The position numbers were made by a program, and so were the translations under genes. DNA of 64,000 nt from Methanobacteriota archaeon (GTDB lineage: Archaea > Thermoplasmatota > Poseidoniia > Poseidoniales > Thalassarchaeaceae), in contig PBWO01000019.1 of NCBI GenBank assembly GCA_002727275.1, positions 24,183 to 88,182 on the forward strand, given 5' to 3'. The notes below the pieces were generated by a model. That model made no database searches, was not told the origin of the DNA, and saw nothing but the letters and a program-made list of their open reading frames with translations. The stretch's first letter is position 1, and each line of letters starts with the position of its first letter. Shown one piece after another: positions 1 to 9,327 of this stretch.

Positions 1-1617
1 TACAGTACCATCTTCCATTGAATCGTGGTCTATTGTAACTGCCCATGGTACACCTATCTCATCCACTCGGGCATATCTCCGACCTATTGATTTGGATGAG
101 TCCATCTCACCTTTGCGTCCAGGGACCGAATTAACTCGAGTAATTACATCGTGTGCAATTTTCAACATCCCGGGCTTGTCAAATAAAGGTAGTACAGCGA
201 CGTCGTAGGGAGCTACTCTGGAGTTTAATCTCATTACTGAGTATGGCTCGCCTTCCTTCTCCGTTTCCGTGAAGGCATGGTCTAGGATGTGCCATACAAT
301 CCTGTCAATTCCGAAAGCTGGTTCGATAACATGAGGTGTGAACCACTCTCCATGTACTGTTACTTCGTCAGTTCTTCGAGTGACCATCTCTTCTGTTATC
401 CGAACCGATGAACCATCTGTGAGTTCCAAATCGAATGGTATATTTTCAGGTAACTCAGTCAATTGTGAAAGAGATTCAACCACTGCTCCAGCTTGACCTT
501 TGAATGCCGGCCCAATAACTGCAGAGATTGGAGCTAGGAAATCTTTGACTTCGTTTTTAGGCTCATCGTATTGTCTCCAAGCCCGTAATAATTTGGAACC
601 ACTTGCTCGTTCGTGTGATTCAAGATCATGACAAGTTCGGTTGGCGATACCCACACATTCCACCCAGCCATGTTCTCCGTGCAACTCACAATCCCAGCAG
701 TCTTCAGCATAGTGAGCCATCTCTGAGCCAGAATGCTGGCGAAAACGGATCTTTGACGGTTCTACGCCTACATTAACTAGAAAATCCATAGTCCTAGCAA
801 GGAACCAAGCGACGGTTGGATGGCGAATAATGCCCTTCGACAAAGCATCTTCGTAAGTCATTTCACATTCACCAGCATGATGACCTTCCGGGTCTGGGAC
901 CATCATCACCGGAGTTGACCAGATGGACAATTCTGGGCACGGAGGAGATTCTGGATCGATGAAGTACTCTAATTCGGCCATATCGAATTCACGAAGTCTA
1001 ATCATACCCTGTCGAGGACTTATTTCGTTTCGATACCCCTTCCCTGTTTGAACTGCTCCGAAAGGTAGTTTTTGCTTGAAATGTCGGAAGAGTGCAGGAT
1101 ATAACATGAACATACCTTGAGCTGTCTCCGGCCTCATGTAGGCAGACCTGCCTCTACTCATGGCACCAATCCTAGTCGAGAACATCAGATTCATTGGCCT
1201 TACATCAGACCACTTTGCTTCAGAACAAGCGGGACATGATATTCCTTGTGAGAGTAATGATGAGACCTCATCAACTGACAGTGAATCTGGGTTTTGGTGA
1301 ACATTTTCAAGTAAATGGTCAGCCCTGAATGCAGACTCGCAACTATTGCAAGAAACCATTAGATCATTGAATTCACCAACGTGTCCACTAGCAACGAGAA
1401 CGGACTCTGGAGTCAGTGTAGGCGAGTCAACTTCGACTATGTCTCCCTGACTGGTCCAATGATCAATCCATGAGTCAACAACCTTTCTTTTGATTCTAGC
1501 ACCTACGGGTCCGTAGTCTACCAACCCAGACACGCCTCCATATATCTCGAAGGAAGGAAGCACAACCCCTCTCCTTCTGAGCAGAGAGGTCAGCCTGTCT
1601 ATTCTCCTCTCGCTCAT
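1..1617 (-). CDS. glyS: Glycyl-tRNA synthetase (class II, archaeal/eukaryotic type), 3' end outside window
   Basis: Charges tRNA-Gly with glycine in the cytoplasm. The frame is open from an ATG at 1617 to the left edge, so 539 residues are visible and the C-terminal anticodon-binding part is cut off mid-domain. Class II motifs are readable: RPETAQGMF near residue 159, the motif 2 block RQGMIRLREFDMAELEYF near residue 204, and a motif 3 block FGIDRIVW near residue 430. A zinc-knuckle-like pair of CxxC motifs (CNSC and CPAC) lies near residues 80-125. No start codon exists between this ATG and the upstream in-frame stop, so the start is well fixed. It is transcribed divergently from the helicase gene. 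Confidence 0.95.
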   Translation of the reverse strand, partial: MSERRIDRLTSLLRRRGVVLPSFEIYGGVSGLVDYGPVGARIKRKVVDSWIDHWTSQGDIVEVDSPTLTPESVLVASGHVGEFNDLMVSCNSCESAFRADHLLENVHQNPDSLSVDEVSSLLSQGISCPACSEAKWSDVRPMNLMFSTRIGAMSRGRSAYMRPETAQGMFMLYPALFRHFKQKLPFGAVQTGKGYRNEISPRQGMIRLREFDMAELEYFIDPESPPCPELSIWSTPVMMVPDPEGHHAGECEMTYEDALSKGIIRHPTVAWFLARTMDFLVNVGVEPSKIRFRQHSGSEMAHYAEDCWDCELHGEHGWVECVGIANRTCHDLESHERASGSKLLRAWRQYDEPKNEVKDFLAPISAVIGPAFKGQAGAVVESLSQLTELPENIPFDLELTDGSSVRITEEMVTRRTDEVTVHGEWFTPHVIEPAFGIDRIVWHILDHAFTETEKEGEPYSVMRLNSRVAPYDVAVLPLFDKPGMLKIAHDVITRVNSVPGRKGEMDSSKSIGRRYARVDEIGVPWAVTIDHDSMEDGTV

Positions 1618-1756
1618 ACTCTTCGAGCCCGAGTGGAGACTTTCAAGCCATCCTTGACGAGTAGTCTTGGGAGGCGATTGTACAATGACAACTGAATTGC
1701 GAGTATTGTTTCAATCAATTGGGTTCTGACTCCTTCGGTGCATGATATTCAGAAGC

Positions 1757-1801
1757 ATTCATTTATTCAATCGAGGCCCTGACAACCGTAGGTGAGAGAA
1801 A
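1757..1801 (+). promoter_or_regulatory. TATA-like box and Shine-Dalgarno fixing a TTG start of lhr
   Basis: An AT-rich TATA-like stretch, ATTTATTCAA, lies at 1761-1770. A strong ribosome-binding site, AGGTGAG, lies at 1790-1796, five bases before a TTG codon at 1802. This spacing favours TTG 1802 over the in-frame ATG at 1832, which has no such site. Confidence 0.55.
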
Positions 1802-4800
1802 TTGCCAGAAATTCAGTACATACAGGATAGTATGGACACCGAGGAACTCCTCGAAAGCCTCTCTCCCCCTGTTAGGAACTGGTTCCAGGAAAAATTTCCC
1901 GATTTCACAGATCCTCAGAAAATTGCAATACCTAGAATTTTGAATGGAGAACATCTTCTACTTTGTTCTCCAACAGGTTCAGGTAAGACTCTGACGGCCT
2001 TCCTAACGATCATTGATGATTTAGTTAGAAAGTCATTAGACGGAACACTCAGTGACTCAGTTCAATGCATTTACATCTCTCCAATCAAAGCTCTTGCTAA
2101 TGATATCCAGAAGAATCTCATTGGCCCTCTCACTGAGATTAAGGAGAGATTTCTACCTAGTAGGGCGAAGGACATTAAGGTCGGACTGAGAACTGGAGAT
2201 ACTCCTCAAAAGGAAAGAGAGAGGATGCTAAAAAAACCCCCTCACATCCTGATTACCACTCCTGAATCACTGGGGTTGGCGCTGGCTTCTAAGCGATTCA
2301 GACCTCTATTGCAGGAGTTGCGCTGGATCATTATTGACGAGATGCATTCATTGGTCCCCACAAAGAGAGGGACACACCTATCTCTATCGATGGCTCTAAT
2401 GGACACAGTTGTCCCAACTAACGTTCAGAGAATAGGCATTAGTGCCACCATGGAACCCCTAGAGTCTGTTGCCGAATACCTAGTTGCTAGCGATTCTCAA
2501 GAAAGTGAATTAGGGACCCAGAGAGTCTCCATAGCGAAGATTTCTGGTTCACGAGAACTCGACATGGATATCATTCTGCCAACGGCCAGATTCTCTTCGA
2601 CACCGGTCAAAGAAGTACTCGACCACAATATAGACCGAATCAAGGAACTTGTTGAGGCACATACGACGACTCTTGTCTTCGTGAATACTAGGAACATGAC
2701 TGAGACGGTCGTGCAGAGGCTCAAGATTGCTGGTTTGGAAGGAGTTGAGGGGCATCACGGCTCTATGGACAAGGCAATCCGACTTGATGTCGAAAATCGA
2801 CTCAAAAACGGCCTCCTTAGGGCTGTAGTATCCTCTTCCAGTCTTGAGATGGGGATTGACATCGGTTCCGTGGATCTTGTCATACAGGTTGGGTCTCCGG
2901 GCTCAATATCCACAGCACTACAGAGGATAGGAAGAGCAGGTCATCATGTGGGGGGAGTTCCTAGGGCCCGGTTTCTGCCAACTTCGCCCCATGATTTGTT
3001 GGAATTAGTCTCACTGCAGAACGCCATCCTACAGGGATCAATGGACATGTTGAAGTTCCCTGAAAACTGTCTTGACGTACTCGCGCAGTTTACAATTGGT
3101 CTTTCCATAATCAGAGAGTGGGATATCGATGAGGGCTACGAACTTGTGACTTCATCGTGGCCCTATAGATCACTTCCTTACGACGATTACATTGAGGTTC
3201 TAGATTTGCTTGACGAAGAGCGTAGAATTTGGATTGATTGGGAGGAAAATCGGTTTGGGAAGCGTGGTTTCGCCCAGATGATTTACTACACCAACATTGG
3301 TACAATAGCACCAGACAATAATTACCTAGTATTCACATCAGATGGAACTCTAGTCGGACAGCTGTCATCATCATTTGTATCTAGTCTCAGGAACGGAGAT
3401 GTATTCCTTTTGGGAGGTTCAACTTACAGAGTCTCTAGCGTAATCGGAACTAGGGTGAACGTTTCTTCTGCAACCGGTTATAGGCCAACAATTCCGTCTT
3501 GGACGGGTGAGGCCAACAGCAGAACTTTCGAACTCAGTCAGGAGGTACTTTCGCTACTGGGACATGTTTCGATCAGACAGCGCTTGGAGGACGACTCTAG
3601 GAAGATACTGACCGAAGCAATCGGTTTGAATGCGCCCGTAGCAAGCGCTCTTTCCGAATTCTTTGAAGAGCAGGGTGCAATGACATTCCAAGTCCCTTCA
3701 CTTGACAGAATTCTGGTTGAGCAAATCGAAGGGCCACTCCCCACTTACATTGTAACCACGTGCAGAGGCCGTGCGTTCAATATGGCACTTGGCTATCTAT
3801 TCGCAGGGATTGCCGCAGAAGATAATGTACTCGTACATGAGATATCATTCGACGAGAATGGATTCATGATCAAACTTAGTCACGAAGTGGAGATTTCTCG
3901 AATTCCACAAGTTTTCCGAGCAGGAGATAGCATTGAGACACTGAAGAGGTATCTCCTAGACTCTCAGTTGTTTGCCAAGAGATTCCGAGAAGTTTCTTCG
4001 AGAAGCATGCTCAATCCTCGTAGAGTGGGTGGCGATGAGGTTAGCCCTAAACAATTCCAACAGAAGGCGGAACGCATCATGCAGAAGCATCGGAAGATGG
4101 AAGATTCCGTTATTGTGCGTGAAGTAGTAAGTGAAATTCTCCATAACGACTTGGATATGAGGCAATTGGAAGATTTCATGTCTAGAATGGACTCAGAGGA
4201 TGTACGTATTGTACATCGCAGAGTAAAGATGCCATCGCCTTTGGGTATGACCCTGTTCATGTCCTCGTTCGAGGACTTACTTTCTCTGAGAACTCGCGCC
4301 TATCTGATTAAGGATGTAGATCCAGAGATTCTACGTCGATTGCTAGGGGCCAGATCTCTTGCTACGGAGTTGGACGAAGGCAAACTAGCCGAGTACTATC
4401 AGTCCAAAGTCTCAGTACCTACCAATGCAAATGGTCTGCTGAGATTGATGGATATGGGTGGGGGGCTAGAGCCGGGATTAACAAATCCGTTATACAACGA
4501 TAAATTAAGCGGCATTGACCAAGAGGATATCCGTGCTTGGGTTTACGAGTTGGCGGAACGCGGACTAGTTACCAAAATCAGAAACACTGGGCACGAGCAA
4601 ATTGACGGTAAGTGGTTCTCTAGCCGTATGGCTGACGTTCACGGCACCCTAGGCTGTTTAGCTATTGCCGGTGCAGCAGATATGGATGATCTCCAAGATC
4701 TGTATACCGGCGGACTAAACTTCGAAAAGGGTGTAAATTTCACCGAAGGAACGCCCGATAAATGGAAGCAGACTAGCCTTTCTGATCCCCTCGACTGTCT

Positions 4801-7093
4801 GAGACTAAAACTCTTGGACATGCTAGGCTCAGAGGGCCCTCAGACTTCTGACACAATCTGCGCCCGCTTACCATTCCCTCAATCTCAGGTAGAATCCGTT
4901 CTACAAGAATTGGAGATGCGCAATCTCGTTTCTATAGGCTTCTTCAAGCAGACTGAAGAAGGAGAGTATATCCTCAGGATGGACGAGTATAGGATCACCG
5001 GAGGCAGTATTGATGTTGTTGACTACAGAACTCTACAGACACTCCTTCTAAACAAATCATTCACTACTCATGACGAGCCTGCTGATGCCATCCGCTCATC
5101 AATATTGATTCAGAGGAGAGATGAGTTATTCCATAGGGTTAGCAACTACCGATTCAGAGACTGGAAGGACATCAAGCACGATTCCGATGTGGTCAATGGA
5201 AGACTACTCCATAATAGGGTTGGATATACGCTAAAGAGCATGATACCCATACTTACCGGCCTCCGTAGCGAACCATGGCTGGGTGATTTAGAGCAAGAGC
5301 TACTTGACAAGATTCCCCCCGGGGGAGTCACTAGGGCCGAATTGCTTGCGGACTATCCGAAGGGCAAGGAGCATGCACATCTTCAACGGAGCCTCAAGCG
5401 TGCAATTGGCAACATAGAGAGGCAGTTGGTGGTCTACAAGCAGTATCAAGAAGTCCCTAACAGGAAACGGTCACTAGCGATTTTCCACAAGGTGCACGGA
5501 GTCATAGATCCTCTGCCTTTTGAAGATGCATTGGTCGAACTGATCAATAGAATCGGTCCAATTAGACTCCATACGCTGCGATTCTTCGTCAGCCGACCCG
5601 TGGAAGAATTAGCCGATACACTCCGATATCTAGAGGATTCCGACAGGATACAAAGAGTCGTCGCACTGCAGCCAGATCCGACAGATTACTATGCTTCTCA
5701 AGAGGATGCGGAGGCACTAATCTCGCCCCTTCCGGAGGACCGGAAAATGAGAATTCTATCTCAATCGGATCCATTCTGCAGCCGTTTCATCAATGAGATC
5801 CGGCTAATACTCAAGCAGGGCTGGTACCATCCAGTCTTCAAAGGCGTCGATCCTATTGGCAGAATCCTGATGTTCGTAGTAAATGACTATCTAGAAATCA
5901 AGGACATCAATATCCCCCATTCATACTTAGATGAGTTCAAGTACGCATTTTCTCAGTTACTGGAGAATTATAGGGATCGTTTAGTAGATGTTTCAGTCCT
6001 TCATGCATTCAACGGTGTACCTGTACACGACTGTGATGAAAATATCCAGGGCATACTTAGCGAACTTGGATTTTCATCTATGGGCGATGGAGAGCGTTAC
6101 ATTAGAGGAGGAGTTGTTGAACCTCGCTCCAGAAAGGAGGTCTACAGGATGCTCTTCAATCAGCACAGGATGCATCAAGATAGCAGGTTCGAGAACGAAA
6201 CCATGGCTCTTGAGCATTTGAGAGAGGTCAGAGACGACTTTGCTCTACGTGGTCGCTGCGAGATGTTCAGAGTCGATTTGCACTCCATGGCAGCAGCTCA
6301 TCAATTGCATCAGGGAACGAGTTTGAGAGGACATCAGGTCTGGGCCAAGTTTGCTCACTTTCAACGCTTACTAACCATCCGAAATGTGGTAGCTTCTGAG
6401 GAAGACGAAGATATCTTACAGTTCTTCAGCGAGCATAACGACCCTACGGTCTACATGGATAGGCATGCAATGAAGAGATCAGAATTCAGAAAATTGATTT
6501 CTCCGCTGGTAAGAAGCGGCCATCTAGTTCAGGACTACAGAGGCGGATTCAAGACCGTGACACCACTCCCAGAAGCCGACTTATGGGAGGTCAAAAGAGA
6601 CTATCTCAAAGAGTTGGTGAGTCAATATCCTGTAGTTTCACTAAAACAGGTCGAGAGGCTTGCAGGCTCTCCATTTTCTGCTGAAGAGATTAGCGATGTG
6701 ATGCATGAATTCGAAGAGGATGGTACACTGATTAAAGGATTCTTAGTGGATGATCTCCAAGACATCTGTTGGGGCAGACAAGAAATACTCGAAGTCTCTT
6801 CTTCGCTACGCAAGACCAGAGATCTGGTCGTCCCCCCATCCGATAACCTGATTCACTACTTTGGCGGTATTCTGAGGGAAAGATTTGCGTTTGGTTCGGC
6901 CTACATGGTTTTCCACAATGAAGAGCCCATTGCAGCTTTCAAGGCCAATACTAGGGATGGCACAATTGAAATCACTGATTTCGTCGGCGATTCAGACTTA
7001 GAGAAGGAAGCTCTCAGGGTAATGAAAGAATTCGCTTGGGAGCATGATACTAGGCTGACTGGTAAGTTATACGAGAAATTGCGTACTCGGTAG
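1802..7093 (+). CDS. lhr: Lhr-type superfamily 2 DNA helicase, extra-long form
   Basis: ATP-dependent 3'-5' DNA translocase of the Lhr family, linked in other organisms to DNA repair and recombination. The Walker A motif SPTGSGKT is at residues 56-63, the DEMH box near 179, SATMEP of motif III near 215 and QRIGRAGH of motif VI near 374, followed by the Lhr winged-helix and core region. At 1763 residues it is longer than E. coli Lhr (about 1,540) and about twice the short archaeal forms (850-950). Everything after about residue 870 is an extended C-terminal region with little recognisable beyond predicted winged-helix and alpha-helical segments. The start is the TTG supported by a Shine-Dalgarno site; the ATG at 1832 is the alternative. 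Confidence 0.92.
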   Translation: MPEIQYIQDSMDTEELLESLSPPVRNWFQEKFPDFTDPQKIAIPRILNGEHLLLCSPTGSGKTLTAFLTIIDDLVRKSLDGTLSDSVQCIYISPIKALANDIQKNLIGPLTEIKERFLPSRAKDIKVGLRTGDTPQKERERMLKKPPHILITTPESLGLALASKRFRPLLQELRWIIIDEMHSLVPTKRGTHLSLSMALMDTVVPTNVQRIGISATMEPLESVAEYLVASDSQESELGTQRVSIAKISGSRELDMDIILPTARFSSTPVKEVLDHNIDRIKELVEAHTTTLVFVNTRNMTETVVQRLKIAGLEGVEGHHGSMDKAIRLDVENRLKNGLLRAVVSSSSLEMGIDIGSVDLVIQVGSPGSISTALQRIGRAGHHVGGVPRARFLPTSPHDLLELVSLQNAILQGSMDMLKFPENCLDVLAQFTIGLSIIREWDIDEGYELVTSSWPYRSLPYDDYIEVLDLLDEERRIWIDWEENRFGKRGFAQMIYYTNIGTIAPDNNYLVFTSDGTLVGQLSSSFVSSLRNGDVFLLGGSTYRVSSVIGTRVNVSSATGYRPTIPSWTGEANSRTFELSQEVLSLLGHVSIRQRLEDDSRKILTEAIGLNAPVASALSEFFEEQGAMTFQVPSLDRILVEQIEGPLPTYIVTTCRGRAFNMALGYLFAGIAAEDNVLVHEISFDENGFMIKLSHEVEISRIPQVFRAGDSIETLKRYLLDSQLFAKRFREVSSRSMLNPRRVGGDEVSPKQFQQKAERIMQKHRKMEDSVIVREVVSEILHNDLDMRQLEDFMSRMDSEDVRIVHRRVKMPSPLGMTLFMSSFEDLLSLRTRAYLIKDVDPEILRRLLGARSLATELDEGKLAEYYQSKVSVPTNANGLLRLMDMGGGLEPGLTNPLYNDKLSGIDQEDIRAWVYELAERGLVTKIRNTGHEQIDGKWFSSRMADVHGTLGCLAIAGAADMDDLQDLYTGGLNFEKGVNFTEGTPDKWKQTSLSDPLDCLRLKLLDMLGSEGPQTSDTICARLPFPQSQVESVLQELEMRNLVSIGFFKQTEEGEYILRMDEYRITGGSIDVVDYRTLQTLLLNKSFTTHDEPADAIRSSILIQRRDELFHRVSNYRFRDWKDIKHDSDVVNGRLLHNRVGYTLKSMIPILTGLRSEPWLGDLEQELLDKIPPGGVTRAELLADYPKGKEHAHLQRSLKRAIGNIERQLVVYKQYQEVPNRKRSLAIFHKVHGVIDPLPFEDALVELINRIGPIRLHTLRFFVSRPVEELADTLRYLEDSDRIQRVVALQPDPTDYYASQEDAEALISPLPEDRKMRILSQSDPFCSRFINEIRLILKQGWYHPVFKGVDPIGRILMFVVNDYLEIKDINIPHSYLDEFKYAFSQLLENYRDRLVDVSVLHAFNGVPVHDCDENIQGILSELGFSSMGDGERYIRGGVVEPRSRKEVYRMLFNQHRMHQDSRFENETMALEHLREVRDDFALRGRCEMFRVDLHSMAAAHQLHQGTSLRGHQVWAKFAHFQRLLTIRNVVASEEDEDILQFFSEHNDPTVYMDRHAMKRSEFRKLISPLVRSGHLVQDYRGGFKTVTPLPEADLWEVKRDYLKELVSQYPVVSLKQVERLAGSPFSAEEISDVMHEFEEDGTLIKGFLVDDLQDICWGRQEILEVSSSLRKTRDLVVPPSDNLIHYFGGILRERFAFGSAYMVFHNEEPIAAFKANTRDGTIEITDFVGDSDLEKEALRVMKEFAWEHDTRLTGKLYEKLRTR

Positions 7094-8062
7094 TCATCCA
7101 CTAGATTTGCTAGGCACCAATCCCTTTGGTAATAGTCGCATGATATGCCTATGCAACTCTGGCAACAGGTCAAACAGAGCCAGAGCCATCAGGAACATTG
7201 CGAACAGACTGGCTGCCTTGGCAGCATAACTGTGAGCGAAATCAAACATCTCGATACCCATGAATTTCCAATCGGGATATGAGTCTGTGAGCCATACTAT
7301 GCCTGCATTGCGAAATGTGTTCAGAACATGTATTGTCGGGACAGCGATCAGTAGCGCTCTCGCCTTACGATTCCAATCGACGCTTTGCAAGGCCACTATT
7401 GCCCCAACGAAGACTATCATTGATTGTAAACCAGAGCAAGCCAGAATGAAACTCACACTTACTAGAGTTCCATCGGAATGCTCCAGTGGAACGAAGAATC
7501 CATTATCACCGAGAGGCTCAGTCAGAATCCATCTATTACCATCCCATTCTGACAAAGGAATTTCCCCTCCTCCATGCAAATCTACCATCATTGGCCCCAT
7601 CTGGTAACTACCTAGCCCTGCGAATTCCAACATTACTTCGGTATTCCATGCAGTTGCGTATACTAATGCCATGTTCAGGTTGGGGACACTGTACGCAACA
7701 AAGTAAGGAATTACAGCCCAAACAACACAGCCACGGAACCAAACTAAAGACTCAGGAACATTGTCCCAATTCTTAATCTCCCAAACTCCCAAAGAAATTC
7801 CTAAAGGCAATGCAGCAGCAGTCATTAAGACCAGAACAGGATCTTGAATTTCGACATAGTAAGATGAGTGTAAATATAGGAACAAGCCAATTGCAATCCA
7901 TCCAAACGCAGAGAAGTACGGTGCATGATACAATTTTTGACGATGAAAGCCCACTGCCAGCGACAGTGCACCTAATCCGCAAATCAGCAGCTTGAGGGCC
8001 GAATCCGTAACTCCTAGAGACTCAGCCAGATGTTTGACCAACAACCCTATTGGCTCCTCCAT
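7094..8062 (-). CDS. Archaeosortase/exosortase-family membrane transpeptidase
   Basis: A multi-pass membrane protein of 322 residues with about eight hydrophobic segments. It carries the ordered catalytic triad of the exosortase/archaeosortase family: Cys in ACSGLQSM (about residue 209), Arg in NTFRNAG (about 251) and His in FAHSY (about 277), each at a membrane boundary. Family members cut a C-terminal sorting signal from secreted proteins and join them to a lipid or glycan anchor on the outer face of the membrane. The ATG at 8062 is preferred over in-frame starts up to 8173, because those would run into the divergent gmhA promoter. No classical PGF-CTERM substrate is seen in the window. Which archaeosortase subtype this is cannot be told by eye. 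Confidence 0.8.
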   Translation of the reverse strand: MEEPIGLLVKHLAESLGVTDSALKLLICGLGALSLAVGFHRQKLYHAPYFSAFGWIAIGLFLYLHSSYYVEIQDPVLVLMTAAALPLGISLGVWEIKNWDNVPESLVWFRGCVVWAVIPYFVAYSVPNLNMALVYATAWNTEVMLEFAGLGSYQMGPMMVDLHGGGEIPLSEWDGNRWILTEPLGDNGFFVPLEHSDGTLVSVSFILACSGLQSMIVFVGAIVALQSVDWNRKARALLIAVPTIHVLNTFRNAGIVWLTDSYPDWKFMGIEMFDFAHSYAAKAASLFAMFLMALALFDLLPELHRHIMRLLPKGLVPSKSSG

Positions 8063-8086
8063 GACCTGTTTCGAGTCATTAACCCG

Positions 8087-8095
8087 TAAATATGA
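8087..8095. promoter_or_regulatory. Possible shared TATA box between archaeosortase and gmhA
   Basis: The only AT-rich stretch in the 61-bp divergent gap is TAAATATGA. It lies about 29 bases before the archaeosortase ATG on one strand and about 33 before the gmhA ATG on the other. This suits largely leaderless transcripts in both directions. It is inferred from spacing only. Confidence 0.4.
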
Positions 8096-8123
8096 TGCCC
8101 TCCCCGGGGCACTTGTGGGCGAT

Positions 8124-8693
8124 ATGGGGTTTGACTTCGAAGAGTTCGCAGATTCATACATCTCGGAACTCAAAATGGCTCTCGATTCACTACCTCGAGG
8201 CCCCCTAGAACAATTCTGGCAGATGGTAAAACAAGCTCAGGAATCGAACTCATGCATCCATTTCATCGGTAATGGAGGAAGCGCGGCAACTCCATCACAT
8301 AGTGCAGGAGATTGGTCTAAAGAACTCTCAATCAAGACAATCTCCCACACGGATAACGTCGCATCAATGACTGCATGGGCTAATGACACGGATTACAGCA
8401 ATGTATTCGTTGGCCAACTCTCAACTTTCCTTTCCAAAGGAGACTTGGTGGTCGCATACAGCGGCTCAGGAACATCATCCAATGTCGTCAACGGACTTGA
8501 ATTCGCTAGCCAGAACGGCTGTGCAACTGTAGCCGTGACAGGTAACATCGATGGCTCGCAGGGAGGCAAAATCGCTGAAATTGCCGATGTGGCAATCGTC
8601 GCCCCTACTGGGTCGATGGAAAGAATCGAAGACATTCAGTTAGTCATCAACCACATCGTGAAGGAGGCCATCAAGGCTCACAAAGGGTTGTGA
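8124..8693 (+). CDS. gmhA: Sedoheptulose 7-phosphate isomerase-like SIS-domain protein
   Basis: A 189-residue SIS-domain protein. The block FIGNGGSAATPSHSAGDW matches the phosphosugar-binding loop of GmhA, which converts sedoheptulose 7-phosphate to D-glycero-D-manno-heptose 7-phosphate. A second SIS Ser-rich loop, YSGSGTSSNV, follows near residue 112. The start is the ATG at 8124; longer frames back to 7992 would overlap the archaeosortase gene. The next gene is a GmhB-like phosphatase, which supports a heptose-nucleotide precursor pathway rather than another SIS enzyme. The rest of that pathway (kinase, nucleotidyltransferase) is not in the window. Confidence 0.82.
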   Translation: MGFDFEEFADSYISELKMALDSLPRGPLEQFWQMVKQAQESNSCIHFIGNGGSAATPSHSAGDWSKELSIKTISHTDNVASMTAWANDTDYSNVFVGQLSTFLSKGDLVVAYSGSGTSSNVVNGLEFASQNGCATVAVTGNIDGSQGGKIAEIADVAIVAPTGSMERIEDIQLVINHIVKEAIKAHKGL

Positions 8694-8754
8694 TAGCCTG
8701 CTAGCCCCTTGTAGAGATGAGGTAGAACTCAAAGCGCCTCTTTTCCTGCCAAAC

Positions 8755-9327
8755 ATGCCTGAAGGGGTTTCATGGAACGGAAGCATAGCTTTTCTGGATC
8801 GAGACGGAGTCATCAATATCGGCTCTGAGAATTACATCAACAACCCCGATGAAGTCGAACTATTGCCTAATTCGCCTAAATCAATTGGAACCATCAGAAG
8901 AATGGGTTACCGTGTATGCGTAGTAACAAATCAATCGCCTATCGGCAGAGGTCTTTGGACCAGTAAGAATCTAGCGGAAATCCACGAGCGGCTGCAGCAG
9001 ATGGTATTGGAAGAGGACTCAGATGCACATTTCGATCTCGTCTTGCATAGTCCCTACGCACCATGGGAAGGGGCCTGGGCACGCAAACCATTCCCTGGAA
9101 TGCTGGAGGCAGGGAGACAATTAATCGACAAAGCGTCAATAGATCCTAATCTTCCCGATTTCGAATTGCTCTATGGTGATGATTGGCTAGATAGGCCCGA
9201 TGACTCAAACTCCTTCATGGTAGGCGACAGACAAGTGGACATAATCGCTGCAAGCAGATATGGAATTAAGAGCTATCAGTGCAAACCTGAGGAGGGAATC
9301 AGTGGTGTTTTGGAGGAGATACTCTGA
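8755..9327 (+). CDS. gmhB: HAD phosphatase, GmhB/HisB-N type (heptose bisphosphate phosphatase)
   Basis: A 190-residue haloacid-dehalogenase phosphatase. Motif I is FLDRDGVIN (residues 13-21), with the nucleophile and acid Asp pair. Motif II is VTNQSPIGRG (about 58), motif III is the RKPFPGM block (about 106) and motif IV is MVGDRQVDI (about 155). This motif set is typical of D-glycero-D-manno-heptose 1,7-bisphosphate phosphatase and of the histidinol-phosphatase half of HisB. Placement after gmhA favours the heptose role. Its TGA overlaps the ATG of tiaS by one base, so the two are probably translated together although their functions are unrelated. Confidence 0.82.
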   Translation: MPEGVSWNGSIAFLDRDGVINIGSENYINNPDEVELLPNSPKSIGTIRRMGYRVCVVTNQSPIGRGLWTSKNLAEIHERLQQMVLEEDSDAHFDLVLHSPYAPWEGAWARKPFPGMLEAGRQLIDKASIDPNLPDFELLYGDDWLDRPDDSNSFMVGDRQVDIIAASRYGIKSYQCKPEEGISGVLEEIL

